NCBI GenBank assembly: GCA_007134405.1
Contig: SLKW01000203.1
Coordinates: forward strand, 1 to 5,249
Direction: 5' to 3'
Origin: Paracoccaceae bacterium
Lineage (GTDB): Bacteria; Pseudomonadota; Alphaproteobacteria; Rhodobacterales; Rhodobacteraceae
Length of the DNA: 5,249 bases
Below the pieces are notes generated by a model, which worked only from the letters and a program-made list of their open reading frames with translations, did no database searches and was not told where the DNA came from. The position numbers and the translations under genes are program-made. Shown one piece after another: positions 4,674 through 5,249 of the stretch. Position 1 is the first letter of the stretch. Each line of letters opens with the position of its first letter.

Positions 4674-5249
4674 TTATCGCCGGCCAAGTGCGGCGTCCCA
4701 ATCCTCTGGCTTCGGCAGGGTTTCGAAGGTGTGTTCCGGCGGCGGCGTGGACACGGTCCATTCCAGGGTGTCGGCGTGTTCATTCCAGTAGTTGTTCGCG
4801 GTAACCCGCCGACCGTAGAGCAGCGTCCAGGCGATAATGCCGATGAAGAAAACGAAGGACGTGAAGGCGAGAAAGGCCCCCATCGAACTGACCCAGTTCC
4901 AGTAGGCGAAGGCCTCGGGATAGTCGATGTAGCGACGCGGCATGCCCTGGCGGCCGAGGAAGTGCTGCGGGAAGAAGGTCAGGTTCGAGCCAATGAACAT
5001 CGCCCAGAAATGCAGCTTGCCTGCCCATTCCGGGTACTGCCGGCCCGACATCTTGCCCAGCCAGAAGTAGATCCCGGCAAAGAGCGCGAATAACGCCCCC
5101 AGTGACATCACGTAGTGGAAATGCGCCACGACATAGTAGGTGTCGTGATAGGTCCTGTCGACCGGCGCCTGCGCCACAACGATTCCGGTCACGCCCCCCA
5201 CAGTGAAAACCGCGAGGAAACCGAACGCCCAGAGCATAGGTGTCTCGAA
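4674..5249 (-). CDS. ctaD: Cytochrome c oxidase subunit I (aa3 type), C-terminal part
   Basis: This is the catalytic heme-copper subunit of the terminal respiratory oxidase in the cytoplasmic membrane; it reduces O2 to water and pumps protons. The window holds the last 191 residues, and the gene continues past the right edge (the frame is open, FETPMLWAF). [13 protein letters not shown] at about visible residues 35-47 carries the His/Asp pair near the Mg site (H35, D36) and the two His ligands for heme a3 (H43) and heme a (H45). Four further hydrophobic helices follow: the [19 protein letters not shown] region, [20 protein letters not shown], the [17 protein letters not shown] region and [13 protein letters not shown]. 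The tail [14 protein letters not shown] matches the family's LEW..PPP ending, with STPPP in place of the common TSPPP. All visible ligands are intact, so it should be functional. On the left it is followed by a DUF6522-like gene rather than by the usual ctaB/ctaC partners. Confidence 0.97.
   Translation of the reverse strand, partial: FETPMLWAFGFLAVFTVGGVTGIVVAQAPVDRTYHDTYYVVAHFHYVMSLGALFALFAGIYFWLGKMSGRQYPEWAGKLHFWAMFIGSNLTFFPQHFLGRQGMPRRYIDYPEAFAYWNWVSSMGAFLAFTSFVFFIGIIAWTLLYGRRVTANNYWNEHADTLEWTVSTPPPEHTFETLPKPEDWDAALGRR

Noticed and set aside
1..5249. CRISPR array, tRNA, rRNA or intact insertion sequence
   Set aside because: No regularly spaced repeats, cloverleaf, rRNA-like conserved blocks or transposase-like ORF were seen on either strand.

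Overview
This is a GC-rich window whose gene content points to an alphaproteobacterium, probably of Rhodobacterales type. The evidence is an aa3-type cytochrome c oxidase subunit I of alphaproteobacterial/mitochondrial style, a DUF1127 protein, a DUF6522-like protein and Rnk/GreA-GreB-like proteins. Every gene I can support lies on the minus strand, so transcription runs from high to low coordinates. The taxon is an inference from these families; no rRNA or other marker is present.

Right end (4674-5249): the C-terminal 191 residues of cytochrome c oxidase subunit I, cut by the window edge. A small hairpin abuts its stop codon. Next comes a DUF6522-like protein (4028-4489) with an unusual Ala/Pro/Asp-rich tail. 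The 609 bases at 3419-4027 hold no intact gene, only a short plus-strand stretch that looks like decayed coding sequence and a 12-bp palindrome.

Middle (2104-3418): a 99-residue DUF1127 protein, then a roughly 500-base stretch with one doubtful small ORF (2850-3059) and a perfect 12+1+12 inverted repeat (2707-2731) flanked by 9-bp direct repeats. Then come two tandem, diverged Rnk-like (GreA/GreB C-terminal domain) genes at 2104-2622 and 1642-2058.

Left (1-1641): the second Rnk-like gene is followed after 42 bases by a 69-residue CxxC...CxxC zinc-ribbon protein. Its stop codon overlaps the start of a small MscS-family mechanosensitive channel (ATGA, 1390-1393), a layout typical of translational coupling. 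Downstream of the channel are a possible 14-codon leader peptide and a 13-bp inverted repeat. The start of an unrecognised gene with a strong ribosome binding site then runs off the left edge; it has no stop codon in the window.

The compact set Rnk-like / Rnk-like / zinc ribbon / MscS reads as one operon. Joining transcription-related regulators to an osmotic safety valve suggests a stress-response unit, but that role is inferred. The most notable points are the translationally coupled zinc-ribbon/MscS pair, the tandem diverged Rnk paralogues, and the leader-ORF/hairpin arrangement at 232-305.
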